A stretch of 64,000 nucleotides of DNA from the NCBI GenBank assembly GCA_963853835.1, contig OY970826.1:75076929-75140928 (forward strand), in the 5' to 3' direction. The notes beneath the pieces are model-generated. The model had not been told where the DNA came from and did no database searches. It saw only the letters and a program-made list of their open reading frames with translations. Positions 19,663 through 30,386 of this stretch are shown in pieces. Each line of letters starts with the position of its first letter. The first letter of the stretch is position 1. Made by a program: the position numbers and the translations under genes. The DNA comes from Calendula officinalis. Lineage: Eukaryota > Streptophyta > Magnoliopsida > Asterales > Asteraceae.

Positions 19663-21748
19663 TTCTCGGCAACGGGTAACGGTTCTTAATAGTTACCTTG
19701 TTCAACTCTCGGTAGTCAATACACATTCTCATCGAACCGTCTTTCTTCTTAACAAATAACACCGGTGCACCCCACGGTGACGAACTCGGACGAATAAAAC
19801 CTTTATCTAACAAATCTTGCAATTGGGTCATCAATTCCCGCATCTCGGTGGGAGCTAAACGATATGGAGCACGAGCAATCGGCGTCGCCCCCGGCACTAA
19901 ATCAATTTTAAACTCGACTTGTCTCTCCGGTGGCAAACCGGGCAAGTCATCGGGAAATACCTCGGGGAAATCCCGAATAATCTTGACATTATCCATTGAC
20001 TTCTTTTCCTTTCGGCCATCTAACACATATGCAATAAACGATGCACAACCTTTCGATATACTTTTCCTCGCCTTAATGGCGGTAATCACATTAGGCATGT
20101 GATGTCGTTTCTCCCCATACACATACACCTTCTCATTCTCGGGTGTCCTAATCGACACTATTTTCTTTCCACACAAAATCTTGGCTTGGTGCATACCCAA
20201 CCAATCCATACCGATAACCACATCAAACGCCCTAATTCCCATGGGCAACAAATCCACCTTAAACTTTCTACCGTCTATTTCTATTTCACAATTTCTATAA
20301 ATACATTCAACCATAGACGTTTTCCCGTCGGCTACTTCTATCTCATAAACCTCATCTAACATCTCGGACGGTACATTCAATTTACAACCAAATTCATAAG
20401 ATACAAACGAATAATTGGAACCCGAATCAAATAAAATATGAGTTGGCAAGGAGTTAATGAATAGAATACCTGACACCACATCGTGTGCCTCCTTCGCCTC
20501 CTCCCGAGTGAGTTGGAAGGATCGACCCTTCACCTTAGCCGGTTCCACTTTCTTTTGAGCCGTGGACACCATCGATTCGATTCCCTTCTTCGGGCACACA
20601 TTGCTATAGTGCCCCTTTTCGTGGCACGAGAAACACTCAATCTCGGTCAACGATTTCGACTTGCATTCTCGGGCCATATGCCCCGGCTTCCCACAATTGT
20701 AACAATTCTTCGACTCCCCTCGGCACACGCCGGCATGAGTCTTCCCGCACTTCTTACACGTACCAACACTACCTTGCTTAGAGAAGCTCGAAGTGAACTT
20801 CCCCTTCTTATAAGTACTCGAGCCACTCTCGGCTTTTCTCTTCTCGCCCACATGGGCCCTTTCGGCAACACGTGCCTCATTTACCTCCTCAACACTCCGG
20901 GCGGCACTAATAGCTTCATCAAGTGAAACCGCCCTCTTCACTTCCAATTGGTAGTCCCACGGTAACCCACTAGCATACCGGACCACCCTCAACCTCTCAT
21001 CCGAGTAGGTTCTAGCAACAAACGGGAGTAATCCCGTGAACTCCCTAGAGTATTCTTCGATTGACATATCACCCTTTTTGAGGGTCACGAACTTCTCGTG
21101 CATTTTCTCCAAATCCCTTTCGGGACAAAATTTCCTTTTCAATCTCGCGGTGAATTCATCCCACGACATCTTCTCCACCACCTCCTTCCCGAGGGTCTCA
21201 TACACAATATCCCACCAAACCATCGCATCTTCTTTTAACAATTGGGACGCGTACGTCACCATATCAACATCCTTACACTTGCTACTTCCGATAACCCTCT
21301 CGGTCTCTCGGATCCACCTCATCGTTATTTTCGGGTCCGAACTACCCGTATACACATTTGGCTTACAAGCCATGAAGGATTTAAACGAACAACCTTCTTT
21401 CACAATGGGCCTAGCCCTAGCATCACTTTGGCCACCCGTGGAGGATTTCCCCTCCCCGGTGCCACTACCCCCGGTTCTCCCCTCCGATCTAGCCTCGGAT
21501 TCACGGTCCCCACCCGATTTCTCACGGTCTCCAATAATACGGTGCACTTCTTCGGCCACCGTTCCCTTGATTTGGTCGATAATAGTTTGGAGATCCGCCA
21601 TGGTTACCGGAGTTCTATTAGCTCCGACCTCCGACTCACCCACCCGATGCAACGACGGTTGACTTTCTTGTTCAACCTCAACCTCTACATGAGGTATCTC
21701 CTCCTCCCGGTTTTCCGGGGCTTTACCACTTCTTCGCGTGGTCACCAT
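19649..21748 (-). CDS. gag-pol: Chromovirus Gag-protease with RT stub
   Basis: A 699-residue ORF starting MVTTRRSGK, about 235 bp inside the PBS. Order: a charged N-terminus, a retrotransposon Gag domain (about 140-270, with WRWD-like WWDIVYETLG and KRKFCPERDLEKM), and three zinc knuckles (about 329-392: CKKCGKTHAGVC, CYNCGKPGHMAREC, CFSCHEKGHYSNVC). Next come an aspartic protease with LFDSGSNYSFVS (near 439), then the start of RT (about 590-699; PYRLAPTEMRELM, IDYRELNKVTIKNRYPLPRIDDL up to the deletion). The RT catalytic YVDD region is gone: the frame reaches a stop immediately at the junction. Gag and protease look intact, so it could still supply particle proteins. Confidence 0.92.
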   Translation of the reverse strand: MVTTRRSGKAPENREEEIPHVEVEVEQESQPSLHRVGESEVGANRTPVTMADLQTIIDQIKGTVAEEVHRIIGDREKSGGDRESEARSEGRTGGSGTGEGKSSTGGQSDARARPIVKEGCSFKSFMACKPNVYTGSSDPKITMRWIRETERVIGSSKCKDVDMVTYASQLLKEDAMVWWDIVYETLGKEVVEKMSWDEFTARLKRKFCPERDLEKMHEKFVTLKKGDMSIEEYSREFTGLLPFVARTYSDERLRVVRYASGLPWDYQLEVKRAVSLDEAISAARSVEEVNEARVAERAHVGEKRKAESGSSTYKKGKFTSSFSKQGSVGTCKKCGKTHAGVCRGESKNCYNCGKPGHMARECKSKSLTEIECFSCHEKGHYSNVCPKKGIESMVSTAQKKVEPAKVKGRSFQLTREEAKEAHDVVSGILFINSLPTHILFDSGSNYSFVSYEFGCKLNVPSEMLDEVYEIEVADGKTSMVECIYRNCEIEIDGRKFKVDLLPMGIRAFDVVIGMDWLGMHQAKILCGKKIVSIRTPENEKVYVYGEKRHHMPNVITAIKARKSISKGCASFIAYVLDGRKEKKSMDNVKIIRDFPEVFPDDLPGLPPERQVEFKIDLVPGATPIARAPYRLAPTEMRELMTQLQDLLDKGFIRPSSSPWGAPVLFVKKKDGSMRMCIDYRELNKVTIKNRYPLPRIDDL

Positions 21749-21983
21749 TTCTTTAAATCAAGACTATACGAAAGACATTAAACATTTAGTACCTTGTGTA
21801 CAACCCATTAGTCACATAAGACTCAATATCCATAATCATAACAATTCTCATCGGTCCCCCTAGGTTCAACCCTAAACTTAACATAAAGTCTCAAGGCCAA
21901 CCTATGCTATTAAGGAATCTTACATTCCTAATGCTATAGTCTAAGACTAGGATGGTCATCCAACCTAATTCACTTAAACTATA

Positions 21984-21995
21984 GCTCTGATACCA
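21984..21995 (-). other. Primer-binding site of the chromovirus
   Basis: The minus strand reads TGGTATCAGAGC three bases inside the 5' LTR end, complementary to initiator tRNA-Met. The following leader (TATAGTTTAAGTGAATTAGG) is nearly the same as in the element nested at 22700. Confidence 0.92.
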
Positions 21996-21998
21996 AGT

Positions 21999-22699
21999 TG
22001 TAACACCTCAAATTTAATGCTAAATACTGGCCAAAATAAAACATTTTTATAAATAGAAGAACATCCCCAATTTAGATTTACAAAAACCTTGGTATGAAAT
22101 CAGAGTATAAAAGTAGGTGTTACAAAATAGATCATCACCAAGCTAAGACTAAATCCAATCTAGTGTTCTTCTATTCTAGGTCCCGCATCTCTATCCATGC
22201 GTACCTAAACCTTCGATCCCGAACCTGAGTACATAGCAAAACAAACAAGGAGTACGTGAGACAAAAACGTCTCGTGAGCTACATGGGTTTAGACCCCAAA
22301 GTTAATAATAATAACCGAATGACAAACAACAAACACGTAAGCAATCACCCATCTATCTAGTCACCCTATTGTGACTCTAATACCTTGCTTTCCTAGCAAC
22401 CATACCTAGTTGTCGAGACATCCCCAACCAACTAGAACCACATTAACTTATTAACCGGGGATCCCCCGCATTAACAAGCTTCAAGGTAAAGGCAAGAGGG
22501 AATCGCCCAATCTACCAATACCTGCCTTACTCGCCGGACTACTTCCAGTTAGCAAGACTACTATCATGGAATGGGCCGATGGGGATCCGCCCAAATGCTC
22601 CCCATTCCATACCTCATGACCGGGGATCCCCCGAATCATCACGTCATCTCACCATATCATAACTCGATGGTTATGTCAATCTAGCTCTCGGCTATCACA
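21999..22699 (-). repeat. 5' LTR of the chromovirus, first segment
   Basis: Matches 17243-17950 of the 3' LTR with only a few substitutions (for instance near 22215 and 22322). It is cut at TCACA (22695-22699), the target duplication of the nested element. It continues at 30387. Confidence 0.92.
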
Positions 22700-24934
22700 T
22701 GTAACGACCCGAAATTTGAATAAAATAAATTATGGGAAAATATGATAAATAAGGATAAATCGTTTAAAACACGTAGGAATTGGTTTCGTGTCATTTGGAC
22801 ATCGTACGAGAAAGTTATGGGCGAAACCGGGTCGAAATAAAGATGAAAAAGTGCAGCCCTGCTGCCTTAAGGAGTTCGCGACGCGAACTATTGGTCGCGA
22901 TCGGGAAGTCGGGCCAGGGAGTTTGGTTATCGAGCGCGAAGTAGTTCGCGATGTGTTAGCGATCGCTAAGATTGCGTGCGATATGCAAAGTTAGCGACGC
23001 GAACTAAGTTCGCGTCGCGAAGTCTGGTCAAGCAGTATTAAAACGGGTTTGAGCTAGGGTTTGCTCATTTCTCACCCTAATCGTGGTGCAGCCGTTTCTA
23101 GAGAGAGAAAGGGCGAAATTGGTGTTCTTGAGCTCAAATCTTCACCATCTTGAAGGATCTAAACATCAAGGGTAAGTATTCTTGATTGTCTTGCTCATCT
23201 ACCTTGATTGTGAGCTTTGTATGGGTAAAAATGGTGGTTTGGGGAACCAACCATGTCATCTTTGGGGAAGATGACTAATCATGGGTGTAGAACACTCATT
23301 GTAGGCTTGTAATCGATGTGTACAAGTTTGATTTGGGTTTATTGATAGAAATCTTGAACTAGGGTTTGAGATTTCACCAAGTTGGATGAACTTGGTAGTT
23401 AGGAATGTGAATATGGATTGATTAGTGATTAGTTATGGATAATAACTAGTTATTGTGATGATATTGATGGTAGGTCAAGAAGACCTAAAGTTTGGTGACA
23501 TTTCACGAGTTGGAAAGCAAGGGTTCGTGTTATTAGACACGATTTGGATTTAGCTTGGCCAAGGTGAGTACATGTGAACTTTTAAGCTGAGTACATAGTA
23601 AAAGAGTTTTGAAAATGGATAATATCTATCGAGTCTTTATTAATACATATTTTTAATAAAGAAAGTGATTGGAAAGATAATGAAATTCGATTGAATTGCT
23701 AATAGAACATAGTTATTGAAATTGATGATTTTGCAAGTAAGTGTGATTAGATTAAATGATTAATGAGGTTATTGATAAAAAGTATTAATAATGAAAATGG
23801 CTAAAAGAGTATGAAATTGGCTTTTGTTAGTAAGAATTAACAATTAAGCAAATGACAAAGATTTTAAAGTATTAACGTTTATTAGTAAAATATACTAATA
23901 AAAGTAGTGTTATCACGTTAAGAGAACAAGTATGATTGGACTAGTGTCATGTATGCACTCTAGTCAATGTAAAGGTAATATATTTATGAAAATGAATAAT
24001 AAGAAATGAATCTTATTAGTAGATTTAAGGATAAAGTATACGATGATAATGATGAGGAAAGATAAATGAAATATGATTATGCTAAAAGAGAATAATATGA
24101 TAATTAGAATAGATGTATTCTAATTTGTGTATGATTATGAATTGGTGGGGCATAGGCCCGAATTTGATGTTCAATGTGTGTAACAAAAGTATCCGGATAA
24201 CGATAACCCATTTATGGGGGAGTGAGATTACTACTTGGGGCGGTACCTCCCTGCGCAAGGGTAGTATATCTATGTGAACGATAACCCGACAATAGGGGGA
24301 TTATGATAACCCGATAAAAAGGGGGATTACGATAACCCGCGAGACGGGGGATTTGATGATCTTGGTAAGTTTGGGAGAACCCCAATTACCATGTGATCTT
24401 AATGATAACCCAAATCGGGGGAGTTTGCCTTGGAATGATCCGGGGCGTATGTGATAAAAGGGGTAAGCTTAAGGATAGCTTACATGTATGTGATTATGTG
24501 ATGGGTAAGCTTACGGTTAGCTTACTAGTAAGTATGAATAAACGATAAGATAATAAGTTGATAATTAATAAGTGAATAAAGGAAAGAATTTAATAGTAAG
24601 GACTTTTTATTATTTTGAGAATGGGTCGAAAACCCATGTATCTCACGAGACTATTTTTGTCTCACGTACTACTTTGTTTTTGGCTATGTACTCAGGTTCG
24701 AGATCGATGGATTAGAGGGTCGCGATAGAAGTGGCCTAGTGTTGATTAGCTCGGGAGCTCGTAGGTAGATCCCGTTTATCCTATGGTTATGATATTATAA
24801 TGTAACACCGGTCTTAATACTCTGATAAATGTTTTTAAGGTTTTTGTTAAACCGTATTTTGAGAATAATGAACTTGTAATATTTTTATTTAAAAATATGA
24901 TTTAAAAAGTGTAAATGAAAATTGAGGTGTTACA
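22700..24934 (+). repeat. 5' LTR of the nested LARD-like element
   Basis: 2,235 bp, TGTAACGACC...GAGGTGTTACA. It contains a CpG-rich palindromic block (about 22870-23020; GTTCGCGACGCGAAC, TTCGCGTCGCGAA), minisatellite-like GATAACCCG/GGGGGA units (about 24200-24430), and the inverted pair CTGAGTACATAG (23587-23598) and CTATGTACTCAG (24684-24695). The 68-codon ORF over the palindromes occurs in both LTRs only because they are copies. Confidence 0.93.
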
Positions 24935-24937
24935 ACT

Positions 24938-24949
24938 TGGTATCAGAGC
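24938..24949 (+). other. Primer-binding site of the LARD-like element
   Basis: TGGTATCAGAGC three bases after the LTR end, complementary to initiator tRNA-Met. Confidence 0.92.
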
Positions 24950-25289
24950 TATAGTTTAAGTGAATTAGGTAGGTTTGACCTCCCTAGTCTTAAGCTATGC
25001 TAAGTAGGACCATATGTTCCCATAGGATGTCCATGATTAGTCTTTTGAGACTGTAAAGTGCGAGTATGATAGGGTCGATCCCTAAGAGAAATGTCATGAT
25101 TTGGTATAAATGTGTCTTATTCGACCGTTGGGTCATCGTTTGAATCTTGATTGTGAAAATATTGGTATAACAAAAGGGTGAACGCGAGAAGAGGACAAGC
25201 TCCTCTAAGACAAGGAGAGAAATTATAATTGAGTTTTGTCATGTCGCGGTGATGATGGTAGTGATTCCGAATCAGTAGAAAAGGAATGA

Positions 25290-25640
25290 TGTTCATTCAA
25301 GACGTTGATGGCGTGTAAGTTGGATGTGTAATTGAGAAGTACGGAACCGGAGGCCGTGGTTCGGTGGATTCGTGAAATTGAGCAAGTGCTAAAGATCAGC
25401 AAGTGTTAGGAGGAAGATATGGTGACTTCTACAGCTCGTCTTCTGGGAGAGTGATGTGTGGTCGCGGCGGAATGCGATGTTCGAAGCATTGGAAAAGAGA
25501 ATATGGTACCAGATGTCGTGGAAGGAGTTCGCGAATAGATTGATAGGGAAGTTTTGCCCCGAAAGAGTACTTGGAAGAATTTCTAAGAGAATTTATTGCT
25601 AGGAATGTGGAGAAGGTAATTTAACGAAGGATCAATGAAT
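25290..25640 (+). pseudogene. Degenerate gag remnant in the LARD-like element
   Basis: Short open runs in shifting frames translate to pieces of chromovirus Gag: a LMACK-like start near 25300, AVVRWIREIEQV near 25350, and MSWKEFANRLIGKFCPER near 25515-25570. They match the order in the intact Gag at 19649-21748 (MRWIRETERV, MSWDEFTARLKRKFCPER). Stops and frame changes separate them, so nothing is translated in full. No protease, RT or integrase remnants were seen further on. Confidence 0.75.
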
Positions 25641-28109
25641 CGTCATCAAGTGGAGAAAAGAGGAAGTTCGATGGTAGCTTGGAGTCAACAAAGGAAGAAA
25701 AACTCGTTCAGAGTTCGTCAAATCATGTTGATGTGAAAGGTGCAAAAGTGTGGTAAGTTTCCTCAATTATAAAATTGATGGTATGAGGTTCGTGGTTTGT
25801 TGGGTAATTGTTGCACAAATTGGTGCTTAAGTGAAATGGTATGTATAAGTATGGGTAAATCGTTTGGTGTGGAACTGTACACGGGGGACGGTTTCCCCGG
25901 TTCGTTACGTGTAAAGAAATAATATGCCTAGGTGAGTTGGCGATTGGTACGTCGCGAATATTTAGGATATTAAAAGATATATTATCTCGGGAATATTAAA
26001 TATTCCAATGAAAGGGTGGTAGTACGCGAAAGTACTAAGACCCGGTGAGAATGATATATATGGATGTGAAACCATGTAAGGAAAAAGTTCAAAAGTAAAA
26101 TTGTAGCACTTGGCGGGAATAAGGATAAGTGATGTGGTATTACCATTCGATAACGGTAAGGAAGAGAATGATGAAAAATATAGTGAAGTTTCAAACTCGT
26201 GAATAGAAAATATGTTGGAAGGGATAAGCATCGGGGATGACAGAATTTAGTATTCGAAAATGGTTGAGTAAACAAATTGACAATTAGTCATGACAAAAGT
26301 TTGTATAATGAATGATAGATTCGATGCTAAGGGAAAAAGGTTAATTAATGGTAAATTGTCCCAGGAATGATATGCTAAGTGAAGGGTAATATTTAAATAT
26401 TGGAAAAAAGATATGGAAATAATGTAATAGGTTATGTTTGGATTATGGATTGGAGTCAATTAGTTGACTCGAGTTGGCTGGGTGATTCGGTAAAATATGG
26501 ATAATGGAATGAAATGGTGGTTACCTAAGTGGTGAAAGAAAGATTGAGAATTTTAATGATGAGAAAATGAATCGACTAAAGACGATTGGTAAAAGAGTAG
26601 ATTGGTGGAAAGCATGAGAAATGTTATGTGTATACCGGGTGGTGTAAAGGGATAAGTGGGAGTAATTGTCTATGAAAAGAATATGACTTTAGAAAGTAAT
26701 GTTATGTGAAATGTGAGGAAATGTAAATTGAATAGAGAATGTGATTAGTTATGAAAGAAAATGTTAGCATGATGCTAAGTGAATGATGCATACATGAATT
26801 GTATGCAAGATAGAATGGTATTGAATGGATCTTGTTAGATCGGAGGCTTTCCGGTTAACGAGATTTGATGAGTCGCTTTGGATTGGAGGTTTTCCGATCA
26901 TTGTGATAGTTTGGAGTCGTGACGGATTGGAGGCTTTCCGATCATCTCGATAAGATAGTTAAAGTATAATTTGTTATAAGGGATATGATGTTTGTATCTG
27001 ACGTATGAAGAACCGTATGGTTAGTTGTTGTTATGATTTTTATGGCAAGTGAGAACTTGGGTTGAAAACACGGGTAGTGTTTAAGTATAAGTAGGTGTCG
27101 GAGATGCCTACAAGTTCATGGTTTATGAAAAAGGGAATGCTTTTAGGAAGCAAAGTTTGTTAGTAACCAATGAGTGGTGAAAGAGGTATAATGGGTGGTT
27201 AGACCACAAATTGGATATGATTGAGGCTCTAGGGCCGGTAATCGGGAATTTCAAGTATGGTATAAGGATGTTTGAAGGAGATTATAAATGGTATAAGTAA
27301 TTGGATGAAAGTTAAAAAGGTAATAGAGATTTGGTATTGCCTTAAATGAAAATTGTTAATCGATTGTGGAAATTGAAATCGAAGGAAGGAGGAACAATTA
27401 AGAAAGGAAATTTAGATATTGGGATCGGGAATGAAAAGCTTGGGAAGCGATGCCTTAGTAATAAAGAATATGGAAATTTTGCAAAGTAAGTTTGACTTTA
27501 ATCATAAGTCAAGGTTGGTCAACTAGTAGATTGTTGACTTCAGTCAAAATTGGGTTTTGACTTTCGTTTAAATTGGTTAGTCAAGGATAAGGGCGTGATG
27601 TATCATCTTCATGTGTAAGATAGTGGGTAATGGATTAATGGAAATAATGGTAGTCAAAGGGTGCGACTTTAACCGTTGGGTATTTCGAGTTGAATTTAGG
27701 AACCGAGTATGATTGTTGTTGGACCATGAAGGTAAGGTCGATTGTTAAGGAATTTATGGTTAATGGAATCACTAGTGGGTAAGGAAATTGTCAAGAAATG
27801 GTTGACTTTGTGCTAAGTCAAAGATGGAACAATGTTGACAATTTGGTCAAAGCGAGGGGTTGAGTATCATTTTGGTCAAATGGTTAATAGTAATGATTGG
27901 GTCATATCGTCCCAATGGGAGTAAGGAGTTTGGTTAAATGATGAGAAAGGTTAAGGTCAAATTGTGAAATTTTGACCCGTTCGGGTATTAAGAACTCAAG
28001 TTTGGATCTTTGGCCCGTTTGGGTATAACGGGTCGAGTGGGCGATTAAATGCATAAGTATTATCGAATCATAATTTGGGAGTGGAATGAGGATTGGAAAT
28101 CCTTGAGTT
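25641..28109 (+). other. Non-coding interior of the LARD-like element
   Basis: AT/G-rich sequence on this strand with stops in every frame. At about 26835-26945 the unit GATTGGAGGCTTTCCGATCA occurs three times with small changes. Many TGGTCAA/TTGACT strings occur around 27490-27960. The minus-strand short ORFs at 25962-26459 look like chance. Confidence 0.65.
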
Positions 28110-28146
28110 GATTCCGAGGACGGAATCCTTTTAAGGGGTGGATAGT
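28110..28146 (+). other. Polypurine tract and conserved hairpin of the LARD-like element
   Basis: GATTCCG-AGGA-CGGAATC (28110-28127) is the same hairpin as next to the chromovirus PPT. It is followed by TTTTAAGGGGTGGATAGT and the LTR. In this element no ORF covers it, so protein coding does not explain its survival. Confidence 0.8.
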
Positions 28147-30381
28147 TGTAACGACCCGAAATTTGAATAAAATAAATTATGGGAAAATATGATAAATAAG
28201 GATAAATCGTTTAAAACACGTAGGAATTGGTTTCGTGTCATTTGGACATCGTACGAGAAAGTTATGGGCGAAACCGGGTCGAAATAAAGATGAAAAAGTG
28301 CAGCCCTGCTGCCTTAAGGAGTTCGCGACGCGAACTATTGGTCGCGATCGGGAAGTCGGGCCAGGGAGTTTGGTTATCGAGCGCGAAGTAGTTCGCGATG
28401 TGTTAGCGATCGCTAAGATTGCGTGCGATATGCAAAGTTAGCGACGCGAACTAAGTTCGCGTCGCGAAGTCTGGTCAAGCAGTATTAAAACGGGTTTGAG
28501 CTAGGGTTTGCTCATTTCTCACCCTAATCGTGGTGCAGCCGTTTCTAGAGAGAGAAAGGGCGAAATTGGTGTTCTTGAGCTCAAATCTTCACCATCTTGA
28601 AGGATCTAAACATCAAGGGTAAGTATTCTTGATTGTCTTGCTCATCTACCTTGATTGTGAGCTTTGTATGGGTAAAAATGGTGGTTTGGGGAACCAACCA
28701 TGTCATCTTTGGGGAAGATGACTAATCATGGGTGTAGAACACTCATTGTAGGCTTGTAATCGATGTGTACAAGTTTGATTTGGGTTTATTGATAGAAATC
28801 TTGAACTAGGGTTTGAGATTTCACCAAGTTGGATGAACTTGGTAGTTAGGAATGTGAATATGGATTGATTAGTGATTAGTTATGGATAATAACTAGTTAT
28901 TGTGATGATATTGATGGTAGGTCAAGAAGACCTAAAGTTTGGTGACATTTCACGAGTTGGAAAGCAAGGGTTCGTGTTATTAGACACGATTTGGATTTAG
29001 CTTGGCCAAGGTGAGTACATGTGAACTTTTAAGCTGAGTACATAGTAAAAGAGTTTTGAAAATGGATAATATCTATCGAGTCTTTATTAATACATATTTT
29101 TAATAAAGAAAGTGATTGGAAAGATAATGAAATTCGATTGAATTGCTAATAGAACATAGTTATTGAAATTGATGATTTTGCAAGTAAGTGTGATTAGATT
29201 AAATGATTAATGAGGTTATTGATAAAAAGTATTAATAATGAAAATGGCTAAAAGAGTATGAAATTGGCTTTTGTTAGTAAGAATTAACAATTAAGCAAAT
29301 GACAAAGATTTTAAAGTATTAACGTTTATTAGTAAAATATACTAATAAAAGTAGTGTTATCACGTTAAGAGAACAAGTATGATTGGACTAGTGTCATGTA
29401 TGCACTCTAGTCAATGTAAAGGTAATATATTTATGAAAATGAATAATAAGAAATGAATCTTATTAGTAGATTTAAGGATAAAGTATACGATGATAATGAT
29501 GAGGAAAGATAAATGAAATATGATTATGCTAAAAGAGAATAATATGATAATTAGAATAGATGTATTCTAATTTGTGTATGATTATGAATTGGTGGGGCAT
29601 AGGCCCGAATTTGATGTTCAATGTGTGTAACAAAAGTATCCGGATAACGATAACCCATTTATGGGGGAGTGAGATTACTACTTGGGGCGGTACCTCCCTG
29701 CGCAAGGGTAGTATATCTATGTGAACGATAACCCGACAATAGGGGGATTATGATAACCCGATAAAAAGGGGGATTACGATAACCCGCGAGACGGGGGATT
29801 TGATGATCTTGGTAAGTTTGGGAGAACCCCAATTACCATGTGATCTTAATGATAACCCAAATCGGGGGAGTTTGCCTTGGAATGATCCGGGGCGTATGTG
29901 ATAAAAGGGGTAAGCTTAAGGATAGCTTACATGTATGTGATTATGTGATGGGTAAGCTTACGGTTAGCTTACTAGTAAGTATGAATAAACGATAAGATAA
30001 TAAGTTGATAATTAATAAGTGAATAAAGGAAAGAATTTAATAGTAAGGACTTTTTATTATTTTGAGAATGGGTCGAAAACCCATGTATCTCACGAGACTA
30101 TTTTTGTCTCACGTACTACTTTGTTTTTGGCTATGTACTCAGGTTCGAGATCGATGGATTAGAGGGTCGCGATAGAAGTGGCCTAGTGTTGATTAGCTCG
30201 GGAGCTCGTAGGTAGATCCCGTTTATCCTATGGTTATGATATTATAATGTAACACCGGTCTTAATACTCTGATAAATGTTTTTAAGGTTTTTGTTAAACC
30301 GTATTTTGAGAATAATGAACTTGTAATATTTTTATTTAAAAATATGATTTAAAAAGTGTAAATGAAAATTGAGGTGTTACA
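28147..30381 (+). repeat. 3' LTR of the nested LARD-like element
   Basis: Same 2,235 bp as 22700-24934; every landmark is offset by 5,447 and I saw no mismatch. It ends GGTGTTACA, then TCACA. Confidence 0.93.
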
Positions 30382-30386
30382 TCACA

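Larger units (their letters stand above)
22700..30381 (+). mobile_element. Coding-poor LTR retrotransposon (LARD-like) nested in the chromovirus LTR
   Basis: A 7,682-bp element with 2,235-bp LTRs at both ends, tRNA-Met PBS, polypurine tract, and TCACA target duplications (22695-22699 and 30382-30386). The 3.2-kb interior has no ORF of size; only a degraded gag-like stretch is visible. Its LTR starts and ends (TGTAACGACCCGAAATTTG, GAGGTGTTACA), leader, and PPT-hairpin match the host chromovirus, so it is probably a non-autonomous relative mobilised by proteins of that family. The two LTRs line up with a constant offset of 5,447 and no difference that I could find by eye, so the insertion is recent. 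Confidence 0.93.

Noticed and set aside
22788..22994. A 68-codon ORF found identically at 28235-28441
   Set aside because: The identity is due to the two LTRs of one young element; the sequence is the palindromic CpG island, not a conserved peptide.
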